Source: Planctomycetota bacterium (GTDB lineage: Bacteria > Planctomycetota > UBA1135 > GCA-002686595). From it: a DNA stretch of 64,000 nucleotides. Position 1 is the first letter of the stretch. Every line of letters begins with the position of its first letter. The notes under the pieces were generated by a model, which was not told the DNA's origin, did no database searches, and saw nothing but the letters and a program-made list of their open reading frames with translations. Below are positions 1 to 7,909 of the stretch, one piece after another. The stretch lies in contig JADJQU010000001.1 in the NCBI GenBank assembly GCA_016712565.1, forward strand, positions 806,001 through 870,000, in the 5' to 3' direction. Position numbers and translations under genes: made by a program.

Positions 1-345
1 GAACACCCGCGCCGCGAGCTCCAGGGGCAGGCGCACGCGCCGCTTCTGCACGGTGCGATCGATGCGCTGCTTGATCTCGACGAAGGCGAAGTCACCGTCC
101 ACGTAGCGCCGCAGGCGCAGCTTGCGGCGGTACTTCTGGCCGTCGATCTTCTCCCAGAAGAAGTCCAGGTCCGGCGAATCCCAGTAGAGCGAGTACACGG
201 AATAGCCCCGCGCCGGATCGGAGTGGGGGTCCGGGCGACAGGTGCCCGCCAGATCGCCCACGAAGTCCAGGGCGCGCCCGTGGGGGAGCAGGTACTTCAG
301 CTCGTAGCGGTTGAACGAGCGCACGTACTCGGTGGTCGTGCCCAT
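1..345 (-). CDS. VTC-domain protein (partial, C-terminus off the left edge)
   Basis: Only the first 115 codons are visible, from ATG at 345 to the window edge. The translation contains RSFNRYELKYLL, then YSVYSLYWDSPDLDFF, KYRRKLRLRRY and FAFVEIKQR. These alternating strands rich in Lys/Arg and Glu are typical of the VTC (tunnel-fold) domain, whose eukaryotic members polymerise polyphosphate from ATP. Bacterial members are usually annotated only as VTC-domain or putative polyphosphate polymerase, so the reaction is inferred from the family. The start lies 10 bp after the stop of the FAD oxidoreductase, so the two are probably one transcript. A full-length family member would be about 230-260 residues, so roughly half is missing here. 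Confidence 0.78.
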   Translation of the reverse strand, partial: MGTTTEYVRSFNRYELKYLLPHGRALDFVGDLAGTCRPDPHSDPARGYSVYSLYWDSPDLDFFWEKIDGQKYRRKLRLRRYVDGDFAFVEIKQRIDRTVQKRRVRLPLELAARVF

Positions 346-355
346 GGTTCCGGCT

Positions 356-1864
356 TCACCCGGCGCGCACCACCGGCTTCGGATCCTCGAGCTTCTGCTC
401 CTCGTGGTACTCGAAGTCGGTGTTGACCGCCCAGACGTCGTGCTTCGCCCCGTACAGGTTCCAGACCACCATCATCGCCGTCAGCATCGAGTGGTCCTGG
501 TTGTTGTACTTGTGCATGCCGTTGCGGCCCACCGGGTGCAGGTTGGGAATCCCGTCGAGGAACTCCCGCGCCCCGTCCAGGTGTCGGCGGTAGTCGGAGT
601 CGTAGATCGGGTAGGCCTTGGGCATGCGCACCACCGTGCCGTCGACCACCAGCCGGGGGTCGGCCAGGCCCAGGCGCCCCAACTCCTCCGTGGCCAGGGC
701 CACGAGCTCCGCGTCCTTGGCCGCCCACAGGCCGTCGCCCTCGAAGCAGAAGTACTCCATGCCCAGGCAGGTGCGGCCCTTGTCGGGCACCATCGCCTCG
801 GACCAGTTGTTGAAGTTCTGGATCCGGCCGACCTTGACGCCCGGCGTGTGGATGTAGATCCAATTGTCGGTGAACAGCTTCTCCTGGTCGAGGATCAGGG
901 CCACCACCAGGAAGTCGCGGTAGCGCAGGCCGTCGCCCGCGCGCCGCACCGCCTCGGGAACGGCGGGCTCGAGGGCCCCCACGAGAGTTCGCACGGGCAT
1001 CGTGCAGATGAAGTGCTCGCCCTCGATGCGCACCACGCCCTGCGGCGTGCGCACCCGGGCGGCGACCACGCGGCCGTGCTCGTGCTCCAGGGCCTCCACC
1101 TGGTGCTCCATCAGCACCTGGCCTCCCAGGGCGGTGATCTTCTCTGCGCACATCTCCCACATCTGCCCCGGCCCGAGGCGCGGGTACTGGAAGCGGTCGA
1201 TCAGCGACTTGATCGCGTTGGAGCGCCTGTTGATCGAAGCGGCGTTGAGGATCGCCTTGGCGAGCGACAGGTTCTGGATGCGCTGGGCGGCCCACTCGGC
1301 CCGGATCTCGGTGCAGGGGATGCCCCAGACCTTCTCGGTGTAGGTCTTGAAGAAGATCTTGTACAGCCGCTGGCCGAAGCGGTTGGAGACCCACTGCTCC
1401 AGGTTCTCCTCCACCGGACTGGGCCGCGCCTTGGCGTGCAGGTAGCTGTAGACGCAGCGCACGGCCTCGATCAGGCCCAGCCCCGAGAGCGCGTTCCAGG
1501 CCTTGAGCGGGTAGTCGAAGTACTTGCCCCGATAATGGATGCGCGACTGGCGCGGGACCTGGATGAACTCCGGGCCCAGGATCTCGTGCCAGAGAGCCTC
1601 CACCGGCTCGTACTTGGTGAAGAACCGGTGGCCGCCGATGTCGAATCGATAGCCCTTGTACTGGGCCGTCTGGGAGATGCCGCCCAGCATCTTCGTGCCC
1701 TCGAGCACGGTGACCCTCACGCCGCCCCGCTTGGCCAGCAGGTAGGCCGCGGTCAACCCGGCGGGGCCGCCCCCGATGCACACGACGCGATCGCCCGGAC
1801 GTACCGGATCCACGGGGCGCGGCACTGGGGCGGCGCCAGGGGCAGCTTGGGGCGGCGGGGGCAT
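356..1864 (-). CDS. UGM/protoporphyrinogen-oxidase-like FAD-dependent oxidoreductase
   Basis: 502 residues. A proline/alanine-rich stretch of about 25 residues precedes a Rossmann FAD-binding site, VVCIGGGPAGLTAAYLL, followed by the second dinucleotide-binding segment VTVLEG and GYRFDIGGHRFFTK. The IGGHRFF signature is characteristic of the UDP-galactopyranose-mutase/amine-oxidase-like FAD enzymes that sit in polysaccharide and lipid modification loci. A later KAYPIYD...YRRHLDGAREFLDGIPNLHPVGRNG block (C-terminal third) is also typical, the last part being the FAD ribityl-binding region. The protein is soluble with no signal peptide. It is the upstream gene of a two-gene operon with the VTC protein. 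The substrate cannot be told from sequence. The start could be a few codons further in, since the N-terminal tail is low complexity. Confidence 0.8.
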   Translation of the reverse strand: MPPPPQAAPGAAPVPRPVDPVRPGDRVVCIGGGPAGLTAAYLLAKRGGVRVTVLEGTKMLGGISQTAQYKGYRFDIGGHRFFTKYEPVEALWHEILGPEFIQVPRQSRIHYRGKYFDYPLKAWNALSGLGLIEAVRCVYSYLHAKARPSPVEENLEQWVSNRFGQRLYKIFFKTYTEKVWGIPCTEIRAEWAAQRIQNLSLAKAILNAASINRRSNAIKSLIDRFQYPRLGPGQMWEMCAEKITALGGQVLMEHQVEALEHEHGRVVAARVRTPQGVVRIEGEHFICTMPVRTLVGALEPAVPEAVRRAGDGLRYRDFLVVALILDQEKLFTDNWIYIHTPGVKVGRIQNFNNWSEAMVPDKGRTCLGMEYFCFEGDGLWAAKDAELVALATEELGRLGLADPRLVVDGTVVRMPKAYPIYDSDYRRHLDGAREFLDGIPNLHPVGRNGMHKYNNQDHSMLTAMMVVWNLYGAKHDVWAVNTDFEYHEEQKLEDPKPVVRAG

Positions 1865-1994
1865 CGGGACTTGGGGTGGCTCTCGGTTTCGGCTCCCGGG
1901 CCGAATCGCCTGTAGAAGGCGACCCCCGGAGTGGGAAGCTCCCCGTGATGATACGCGCTGGCGCCGCCGGACGATGTGGCCATCAGGGCGGCCG

Positions 1995-2231
1995 TCAGGC
2001 CCCTGGCCGCTTGCCCCCCCGCTTGCGCTCCTCGACGGCCCGCCGCAGCAGGTACTCGATGTGGCCGTTCAGACTGCGCATTTCCTGGCCCGCCCAGCCC
2101 CGCAGCTCCTCGAAGACCTCCGGCGAGAGGCGCAGGAGGAAGGCCTTCCTCTCTGCGCCCTGGCTCGCGGGCCGCTCGGGACCCGGTTGAAGGGGATCCC
2201 TCGCGCCCGCTTCCTCGGGAGATCGGGCCAT
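1995..2231 (-). CDS. Arc/CopG-type ribbon-helix-helix DNA-binding protein
   Basis: 78 residues. After about 25 disordered residues, the segment KAFLLRLSPEVFEELRGWA followed by SLNGHIEYLLRRAVEER has the beta-strand, helix, turn, helix pattern of a ribbon-helix-helix repressor of the Arc/CopG/MetJ class. ATG at 2231 lies only 9 bp after the stop of the SPFH protein gene, so the two are co-transcribed. Small RHH genes directly downstream of an SPFH gene are a recurrent arrangement, and this protein is the natural candidate to bind the palindrome at 3183-3208 upstream of the operon. No toxin-like partner is present, so an autoregulator fits better than an antitoxin. Confidence 0.7.
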   Translation of the reverse strand: MARSPEEAGARDPLQPGPERPASQGAERKAFLLRLSPEVFEELRGWAGQEMRSLNGHIEYLLRRAVEERKRGGKRPGA

Positions 2232-2240
2232 GGCCCAGGG

Positions 2241-3131
2241 TCAGGTGTACAGGCTTCCCGTGTTGAGCACGGGTTGCGGGTTTTCGTGGGCGCAGAGGAC
2301 CACCAGCAGGTTGCCCACGAGCTGTGCCTTGCGCTCGTCGTCCAGGTGCACGACCGCCTTCTTCGACAGCTCGGCCAGGGCCATTTCGACCATCCCCACG
2401 GCCCCTTCGACGATCATCTGGCGCGCCGCGATCACGGCGCTGGCCTGCTGGCGTTGCAGCATCGCCGAGGCGATCTCGGCCGCGTAGGCCAGGTGGGAGA
2501 GCCGCGCCTCGAGCACCTCCACGCCGGCGCGCTCCAGACGCTGTTCCAGGGCCGCCGCCAGTTCGCGGGCCACCTCGTTGGAGCTGCCCCGCAGGGTGGT
2601 CTTCACGTCCGCGGACTGCCCGTCGTCGTAGGGGTGGGCGCTGGCCAACTGCCGCAGGGCCGCCTCGCTCTGGACCGCCACGAATTCCTCGAAGTTTTCA
2701 ACGTCGAACATGGCTCGGCCGGTGTCGCGCACCTGCCAGACCACCACGGCGGCGATCTCGATCGGGTTGCCCAGCAGGTCGTTCACCTTGATCTTCTGGC
2801 CGTTGAGATTGTGGGCCTTGAGCGACACGCGGTGGCGCAGGGTGAACGGGTTGGTCCAGTGCAGCCCGTCGCGGCGTTCCGTGCCCCGATAGGTGCCGAA
2901 GAGCACCAGGACCCGGGCGGTGTTCGGGCTGACGATGAAGAAGCCGAACAGCAGCACGAAGGCCAGCACTCCCGCGCTCACCGCCACCGCGCCCCAGGCG
3001 GGCACGTCCGGCAAAACCTGAGAAATCATCAGGATGGGGGTGGTGAGGCCCAGCGCCAGGATCAGGGGCAGCATGGGCCAACCGGACAGCGAGGTGAACG
3101 GGATTTCGGGTCGGGAAGTTTGCGTGTTCAT
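2241..3131 (-). CDS. SPFH (stomatin/prohibitin/flotillin) domain membrane protein
   Basis: 296 residues from ATG 3131 (MNTQTSRPEIPF). Two hydrophobic segments near residues 20-38 and 44-64 are followed by FFIVSPNTARVLVLFGTYRGT, an SPFH-domain opening, and then GLHWTNPF, DLLGNPIEIAAVVVWQV and FVAVQSEAALRQLAS. A C-terminal helical region with RLERAGVEVLEARLSHLAYA and MLQRQQASAVIAARQMIVEGAV is the usual coiled-coil part. Such proteins form membrane-associated oligomers thought to organise membrane microdomains or support proteases. An upstream in-frame extension to 3293 is possible but would run through the palindromic operator and lacks protein-like character, so 3131 is preferred. The gene is divergent from the DUF4126 gene at 3281. 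Confidence 0.86.
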   Translation of the reverse strand: MNTQTSRPEIPFTSLSGWPMLPLILALGLTTPILMISQVLPDVPAWGAVAVSAGVLAFVLLFGFFIVSPNTARVLVLFGTYRGTERRDGLHWTNPFTLRHRVSLKAHNLNGQKIKVNDLLGNPIEIAAVVVWQVRDTGRAMFDVENFEEFVAVQSEAALRQLASAHPYDDGQSADVKTTLRGSSNEVARELAAALEQRLERAGVEVLEARLSHLAYAAEIASAMLQRQQASAVIAARQMIVEGAVGMVEMALAELSKKAVVHLDDERKAQLVGNLLVVLCAHENPQPVLNTGSLYT

Positions 3132-3182
3132 GGGGGGGGCTGCGATGGGGGCCGCCGCTCCTCGGCAGCGTGTGCTGGAGCG

Positions 3183-3208
3183 GTATCGGAATGATATCAC
3201 TCTGATAC
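3183..3208. promoter_or_regulatory. 26-bp near-perfect palindrome, likely operator of the SPFH-RHH operon
   Basis: The sequence has arms GTATCGGAAT and ACTCTGATAC around a central GATATC, with 22 of 26 positions symmetric. It lies 52 bp upstream of the SPFH start codon, in one of the few locally AT-rich patches of the window, and between divergent genes. The recurring GATAC/GATATC words suggest several half-sites for a dimeric or tetrameric ribbon-helix-helix repressor, and such a repressor is encoded by the second gene of the same operon. Binding is inferred. Confidence 0.55.
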
Positions 3209-3247
3209 TGAGCACGGGAGGCACCATTCCCGGGAATCTTCGGCCCC

Positions 3248-3265
3248 GGCCCCCGCAAGGGGGCC
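3248..3265 (+). other. GC hairpin with GCAA tetraloop in the leader of the DUF4126 gene
   Basis: GGCCCCC, GCAA, GGGGGCC forms a perfect 7-bp stem with a GNRA tetraloop, ending 15 nt before the ATG at 3281. It could hinder or shape ribosome access. There is no T-run, so it is not a normal terminator. Its function is unknown. Confidence 0.3.
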
Positions 3266-3280
3266 CCACAGCCCCAAACC

Positions 3281-3853
3281 ATGGAAACCACACAAGTTGT
3301 GCTCAGTCTGCTGGTCGCCCTGGGCCTGGCCGCGGCCTCGGGCCTGCGGATCTTCGTCCCGGCCCTGGTGGCCGGCGCGGCCGCGCGGGCGGGGGTGCTG
3401 CCCCTGACCCCGGAGTTCCAATGGCTCGCCTCGACGCCCGCCCTGGCGGCCCTGGGCGCGGCGACCCTGCTGGAGGTCGGCGCCTATTCGATCCCCTGGC
3501 TCGACCACGCCCTGGACGTGGTCGCGACCCCGGTGGCGATTTTGGCGGGCTTCCTGCTCTCCGCGGCCGTGATGACCGACCTCGACCCGCTGCTGCGCTG
3601 GAGCCTGGCCCTGGTGCTGGGCGGCGGCGCCGCGGCCGCGGTCCAGGTCCCGACGGCCGTGGTGCGCGGGGTCAGCACCTGGACCACCGGGGGCGTCGCG
3701 AACCCGGTCGTTTCCACGGCCGAGGCCGCGGGATCGACGCTGGTGTCGATCGCCGCGGTCCTCGCTCCGATCCTCTTGGTCGTCGTGCTCGTGCTCGCGG
3801 TCTGGCTCTACGCCAGCCGCCGACAGCTCAGCGCCCTCAGGGCGCGATCGTGA
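3281..3853 (+). CDS. DUF4126 family membrane protein
   Basis: 190 residues. The N-terminus (VVLSLLVALGLAAASGLRIF) followed by VPALVAGAAARAG and a later SIPWLDHALDVVATPVAILAG match the DUF4126 family of small integral membrane proteins of unknown function. About five hydrophobic segments are visible, the last (IAAVLAPILLVVVLVLAVWLY) ending in a short basic tail. It is transcribed away from the SPFH gene. Its stop overlaps the 3' end of the convergent FG-GAP gene by 17 bp. The family usually has 180-200 residues, so this copy is complete. Confidence 0.8.
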   Translation: METTQVVLSLLVALGLAAASGLRIFVPALVAGAAARAGVLPLTPEFQWLASTPALAALGAATLLEVGAYSIPWLDHALDVVATPVAILAGFLLSAAVMTDLDPLLRWSLALVLGGGAAAAVQVPTAVVRGVSTWTTGGVANPVVSTAEAAGSTLVSIAAVLAPILLVVVLVLAVWLYASRRQLSALRARS

Positions 3854-5681
3854 ACTTCAGCCCGCCCGTGAGGCCGACGTTGTTTGGCGCGGCGAAGCCG
3901 TTGTCGCGGCTCCACCACTGGGCGTGCACGTCCTGGCCCGGCGTCAGGTTGTTCTGGGCCATGTAGGCCTTGCTGAACAGGAAGTAGTACTGGCCCGTGC
4001 AGGGGAAGCCGACCGCGAGAGTCGTGGCGAGCTGGCCCGGCGTGCGGCGCACGGGAGCCCCGAGGCACAGCGTGCCGCCGAAGAACGGGGTGGCCGCGGC
4101 GTTGACGGACCAGATCATGAGCCCGGGCAGATTGGGGCGCACGTTCTGGCCCACCAGGGCGATGCCGTTGCCAAGGGACATGCTCGCCGCGCCGCCGTAG
4201 GAAATCCACGGCGTGCATCCCTGGGAGTTGACCTTGGCCGTGCAGTAGCCCGTGGGCGCCGGCACGCCGCCCAGGTGGGCCCGCGCCCAGCCGCCGCCGG
4301 CGTAGGCTCCGCTGCTGCTGGGGGCGGCCATCAAGGGGTCGTCGAAGCCGTCGCCGTTGAGGTCGCCGCCGTTGGCCACCGTGTAGCCCATGTAGTCGGC
4401 GTTGGAGTAGCCGCTGGCACCGCCGATCACGGCTCCCGAGTTGCCCGAGATCAGGAACGCGCCGCCGACCTCGACCAGGGGGGCCGAATCCCAGCCGATG
4501 GCCCCGATCATCAGGTCCCCACGGCTGTCGTTGTCGACGTCGTGGAGCCCCGCCACCGCCCAGCCGAACCGATCGCCCGCGGTGCCGCCCGAGTAGTTGG
4601 TGTAGATCTTGAGGATCGAGCCGCCGGCGCCGCTGACCGCCTGCACCCGGCCGGTGTTGGCCCCGGCGCCGTTCCAGCCCGGCTCGCCCACGAGGACCTC
4701 GCTCTTGCCGTCGAAGTTGAGGTCCGGCAGCTCGCTGACGGAGAAGCCCAGGTTGCCCTGGGGGATCCCGCCGCTGATCCAGTTGACGCGCGAGTTGGTC
4801 CCGCTGGAGAGCACGTAGGCCCGGCCCGAGTCGGCCACGGCGCCCAGGTTGTACTCCGGGGCACCCGCGATCACGTCGGCCTTGCCGTCGCCGGTCAGAT
4901 CGCCGATCCCGTCGATCGAGTAGCCGAACAAGTCCCCGGCGGCTTCACCGAAGTAGACTTGGATCGAGGCCAGCGACGCTCCCGAGTTGATCCACACGAA
5001 TCCCAGGTCGGCGCCGGCAATGATCGAATCGCCGTAGGGCGCCGAGTAGGCGTAGTCCGGCAGGCCGTCGGTGTTGACGTCCCCCAGGGCCGTGACGCAC
5101 CAGCCCAGCTTGTCGTTGTCGAACAGGCCGACGTGCTTGGCCAGTTGCGCCCCGGTGGCGCCGTTCAGGATGTACACGGCTCCGCGGTTGTTGCCACCGC
5201 TGGGCTCGTTCTGGGGCGCGCCCACGGCGATTTCGCTGATGCCGTCGCCGGTCAGGTCGCCGATGCCCGCCACCGATTGGCCGAAGCGGTCGCCGGTGTG
5301 CTCGCCCTGGAAGGTCCGGATCGGCAGCGTGGTCACGCTGGAGAGCACCATGGCCACGCCCGAGGACGTCTGCAGTCCATCTCCGGTCGGCGCTCCGACG
5401 AGGATGTCGTTCTTGCCATCGCCGTCCATGTCGCCCACGGAGCTCAGACCGTGGCCGAAGGAGGAGCCGGCGACGCCGTAGAAGTCGTAGAGCGGGGCCT
5501 GGGCCGTTGAGAGGGCGGGCAGGGCGAGCAGGGCGAGCGGCAGTCGGAAGGGGATCTTCAGGGCGGTGCGGGGCAGGGTTGCGAGGGGGAGGACGCGGTA
5601 TGGAATCCCCGATCCGGGGCGCCCTCCATCCGTTACAGGCCGCTCGCCTTTCCTGACCCGGGGGCTATCCTCCGGCCCCAT
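3837..5681 (-). CDS. Secreted FG-GAP (integrin-alpha-like beta-propeller) protein
   Basis: Up to 614 residues. A hydrophobic signal-like segment (IPFRLPLALLALPALSTAQA) is followed by seven FG-GAP calcium-binding repeats, for example DMDGDGKNDILVGAP, DLTGDGISEIAVGAP, DVNTDGLPDYAYSAP, DLTGDGKADVIAGAP and DLNFDGKSEVLVGEP. Seven blades fit one complete propeller. The last 135 or so residues form a separate domain (YCTAKVNSQGC to LTGGLKFTIAP) also present in the genes at 7910 and 8987. The only ATG, at 5681, adds 40 residues before the signal peptide and shares the bases CATG with the start of the divergent symporter. Translation from CTG at 5561 would place the signal peptide at the N-terminus, so the start is uncertain. 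Probably an extracellular or surface adhesin-like protein. Confidence 0.85.
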   Translation of the reverse strand: MGPEDSPRVRKGERPVTDGGRPGSGIPYRVLPLATLPRTALKIPFRLPLALLALPALSTAQAPLYDFYGVAGSSFGHGLSSVGDMDGDGKNDILVGAPTGDGLQTSSGVAMVLSSVTTLPIRTFQGEHTGDRFGQSVAGIGDLTGDGISEIAVGAPQNEPSGGNNRGAVYILNGATGAQLAKHVGLFDNDKLGWCVTALGDVNTDGLPDYAYSAPYGDSIIAGADLGFVWINSGASLASIQVYFGEAAGDLFGYSIDGIGDLTGDGKADVIAGAPEYNLGAVADSGRAYVLSSGTNSRVNWISGGIPQGNLGFSVSELPDLNFDGKSEVLVGEPGWNGAGANTGRVQAVSGAGGSILKIYTNYSGGTAGDRFGWAVAGLHDVDNDSRGDLMIGAIGWDSAPLVEVGGAFLISGNSGAVIGGASGYSNADYMGYTVANGGDLNGDGFDDPLMAAPSSSGAYAGGGWARAHLGGVPAPTGYCTAKVNSQGCTPWISYGGAASMSLGNGIALVGQNVRPNLPGLMIWSVNAAATPFFGGTLCLGAPVRRTPGQLATTLAVGFPCTGQYYFLFSKAYMAQNNLTPGQDVHAQWWSRDNGFAAPNNVGLTGGLKFTIAP

Positions 5682-7122
5682 GGGGTCGGTGGGGCAGGCG
5701 CTGCGGGAGCCCCTGTTCCTGGGCGTGCTCCTTTATGTGGTGGTGCAGCTCGCGGTCGGCGTGGCGGTTTCGCGGCGCATCCAGAACGAGAGCGACTACC
5801 TCCTGGCCGGCCGCCGGCTGGGCTACGGCCTGGCGATCTTTTCGCTCTTCGCCACCTGGTTCGGAGCTGAAACGTGCGTGGGCTCGGCGGGAGAGGTCTA
5901 CGCCGGGGGGCTCTCCAGCATCTGCCGCGACCCCCTGGGCTACGGCCTCTGCCTGTTCGTCATGGGCGCGGTGTTCGCCGTGCCTCTGTGGCGCGCGGGA
6001 CTGACCACCTTCGCCGACCTGTTCCTGCGCCGCTACGGTCCCGGTGTGGAGCGCACCGCGGCGTTGCTCCTGATTCCCACCTCGGTGTACTGGGCCGCGG
6101 CCCAGATTCGCGCCTTCGGACAGGTGCTCGCCACCTGCGCGCCGGGTCTCGACGTCAACCTGGCGATCGTGCTCGCCGCCGTGGTGGTGCTGATCTACAC
6201 GATCAGCGGCGGCATGCTGGCGGACGCGATCACGGACTTCGTGCAGGGCATCGCCCTGATCGTCGGGCTGGTGATCGTGCTGGCCGCGGTGGTCCTTTCC
6301 ATGGGCGGCCCGGGTCCGGCCCTGTCGCGCATCACGGCCGAGCAACTGGAGCTCCGGCCCGCGGGCATGGGCACCTGGGAGTGGCTCAACGGCTGGGCCA
6401 CGCCGATCTTCGGCTCGATTCTCGCCACGGAACTGGTGTCGCGCGTGCTCGCCGCGCGCTCGCCCGAAGTGGCGCGACGCTCGAGCTTTGCCGCGGGCGG
6501 GCTGTACCTCGTGGTGGGCTCGATTCCCGTGGTGCTGGGCCTCCTGGGAGCGCATCTCCTGCCGGACCTCGACGACAGCGAGAGCCTGCTGCCCCTCCTG
6601 GCCCGGGAACACCTGCACGGCGTCTTCTACGTGCTGTTCGCCGGAGCGCTGGTGTCGGCGATCCTCTCGACGGTGGACAGCGCCCTGTTGGTGGCGGGCT
6701 CCCTCGCCTCGCACAACCTGTTCTTGTCCTTCAAGCCCGACGTGAGCGAGCGCGCCAAGCTGCGCGCCGCGCGTCTGTGCGTGCTCCTTTTCGGCGTCGT
6801 GGCGACGGCCTTCGCCCTCGAGGCGGAGAGCGGCGTCGCGCTCCTGGAGGAAGCCAACGGCTTCGGCAGCGCGGGCATCGTGGTGATCGCCTGCTTCGGA
6901 CTGTTCACGCGCTTCGGAGGCACGCCCAGCGCCGTGGCGTCGCTGATCGGCGGCACGGGCACCTGGATCTACGTGCACCATGTGCTCGAGCACGAGGCTG
7001 ACTATCTCCTGTCCCTGGCGGCCGCCCTCGCGGCCTACGTCGCCGTGGGTTGGGTGGAGCACTCGCGGCGTCCTAGGGACGCTTGTCCCGGCGCGTGCGA
7101 TCGCGCACAGTCGAAGGCATGA
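5680..7122 (+). CDS. Sodium:solute symporter (SSF family)
   Basis: 480 residues from ATG 5680 (MGSVGQALREPL). About 13 hydrophobic helices are apparent. ESDYLLAGRRLGYGLAIFSL and ATWFGAETCVGSAGEVYAGG match the SSF pattern of the first two to three helices, and ISGGMLADAITDFVQG is the conserved helix-5/6 segment of the family. SAILSTVDSALLVAGSLAS is the conserved helix-8 region that contributes to the sodium site in vSGLT-like folds. Substrate specificity (sugar, proline, acetate or other) is not deducible. The stop codon overlaps the start of the downstream hydrolase (ATGA), so the two are translationally coupled. Confidence 0.86.
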   Translation: MGSVGQALREPLFLGVLLYVVVQLAVGVAVSRRIQNESDYLLAGRRLGYGLAIFSLFATWFGAETCVGSAGEVYAGGLSSICRDPLGYGLCLFVMGAVFAVPLWRAGLTTFADLFLRRYGPGVERTAALLLIPTSVYWAAAQIRAFGQVLATCAPGLDVNLAIVLAAVVVLIYTISGGMLADAITDFVQGIALIVGLVIVLAAVVLSMGGPGPALSRITAEQLELRPAGMGTWEWLNGWATPIFGSILATELVSRVLAARSPEVARRSSFAAGGLYLVVGSIPVVLGLLGAHLLPDLDDSESLLPLLAREHLHGVFYVLFAGALVSAILSTVDSALLVAGSLASHNLFLSFKPDVSERAKLRAARLCVLLFGVVATAFALEAESGVALLEEANGFGSAGIVVIACFGLFTRFGGTPSAVASLIGGTGTWIYVHHVLEHEADYLLSLAAALAAYVAVGWVEHSRRPRDACPGACDRAQSKA

Positions 7123-7865
7123 GCACGCTCTCGGCCTCGACCGTGGACCTTCCCACCTCCCGCGGTCCCATGCGCGTGCACCTGTTCGCGCCCGGCGGGG
7201 CGGGGCGCGTGCCCGCGGTGATTTTCTACTCGGAGATCTTCCAGGTCACCGGTCCGATTCGGCGCACGGCCCAGAGCCTGTGCGGCGAGGGCTACCTGGT
7301 GGCCGTGCCCGAGGTCTACCACGAGTTCGAGGCGCCGGGTTCCGTGCTGGGCTACGACACCGCCGGGGCGGAACGCGGCAATGCGCTCAAGTACACCAAG
7401 GAACTTGCCTCCTACGACGAGGACACCGACGTGCTCGTGCGCTTCCTCACCGGCCACCCGCAAGGCAACGGCCGCGTAGCGAGCTTCGGCGTGTGCCTGG
7501 GCGGCCACCTCGCCACGCGCGCGGGCCTGCATCGGAAGCTCGCCGCCAGTGCGGCTTTCTATCCCACCGATCTCCACACGGCGACCCTGGGCGCGGGCAA
7601 ACGCGACGACACGCTGGCGCGCCTGGGCGAGGCCCGCAGTCCGTTTTTCTTCGTGTTCGGCCGCCAGGACCCCCACGTGCCCCTCGAGGGACGGCGCCGT
7701 ATCCAGGCGCGGCTCGAAGAGGTCGGCGCCGAGTACGAATGGCACGAATTCAACGCCCAGCACGCGTTCCTGCGCGACGAAGGCCCGCGCCACGACCCGG
7801 CCCTGGAGCGGGTGTCGCTGGGGCTCCTGCTGCGCTTTCTGGCCGAGAGACTGCGCGCGGATTGA
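7119..7865 (+). CDS. Dienelactone hydrolase family protein
   Basis: 248 residues starting at ATG 7119, which overlaps the symporter stop by 4 bp. An alpha/beta-hydrolase with nucleophile Cys in GVCLGGH (about residue 126), acid in FGRQDPHVP (about 184) and catalytic His in NAQHAFLR (about 215), the Cys-Asp-His triad typical of dienelactone hydrolases rather than a Ser esterase. The PAVIFYSEIFQVTGPIRR segment matches DLH proteins that lack the classical chlorocatechol context. Coupled to a solute symporter, it may hydrolyse an imported ester or lactone. The substrate is unknown. An upstream TTG at 7083 would add 12 residues but is less likely. Confidence 0.86.
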   Translation: MSTLSASTVDLPTSRGPMRVHLFAPGGAGRVPAVIFYSEIFQVTGPIRRTAQSLCGEGYLVAVPEVYHEFEAPGSVLGYDTAGAERGNALKYTKELASYDEDTDVLVRFLTGHPQGNGRVASFGVCLGGHLATRAGLHRKLAASAAFYPTDLHTATLGAGKRDDTLARLGEARSPFFFVFGRQDPHVPLEGRRRIQARLEEVGAEYEWHEFNAQHAFLRDEGPRHDPALERVSLGLLLRFLAERLRAD

Positions 7866-7909
7866 ACTGCGCGACTAGACTGAGGTGCCCTCTGGCACCG
7901 GAGACTCCC

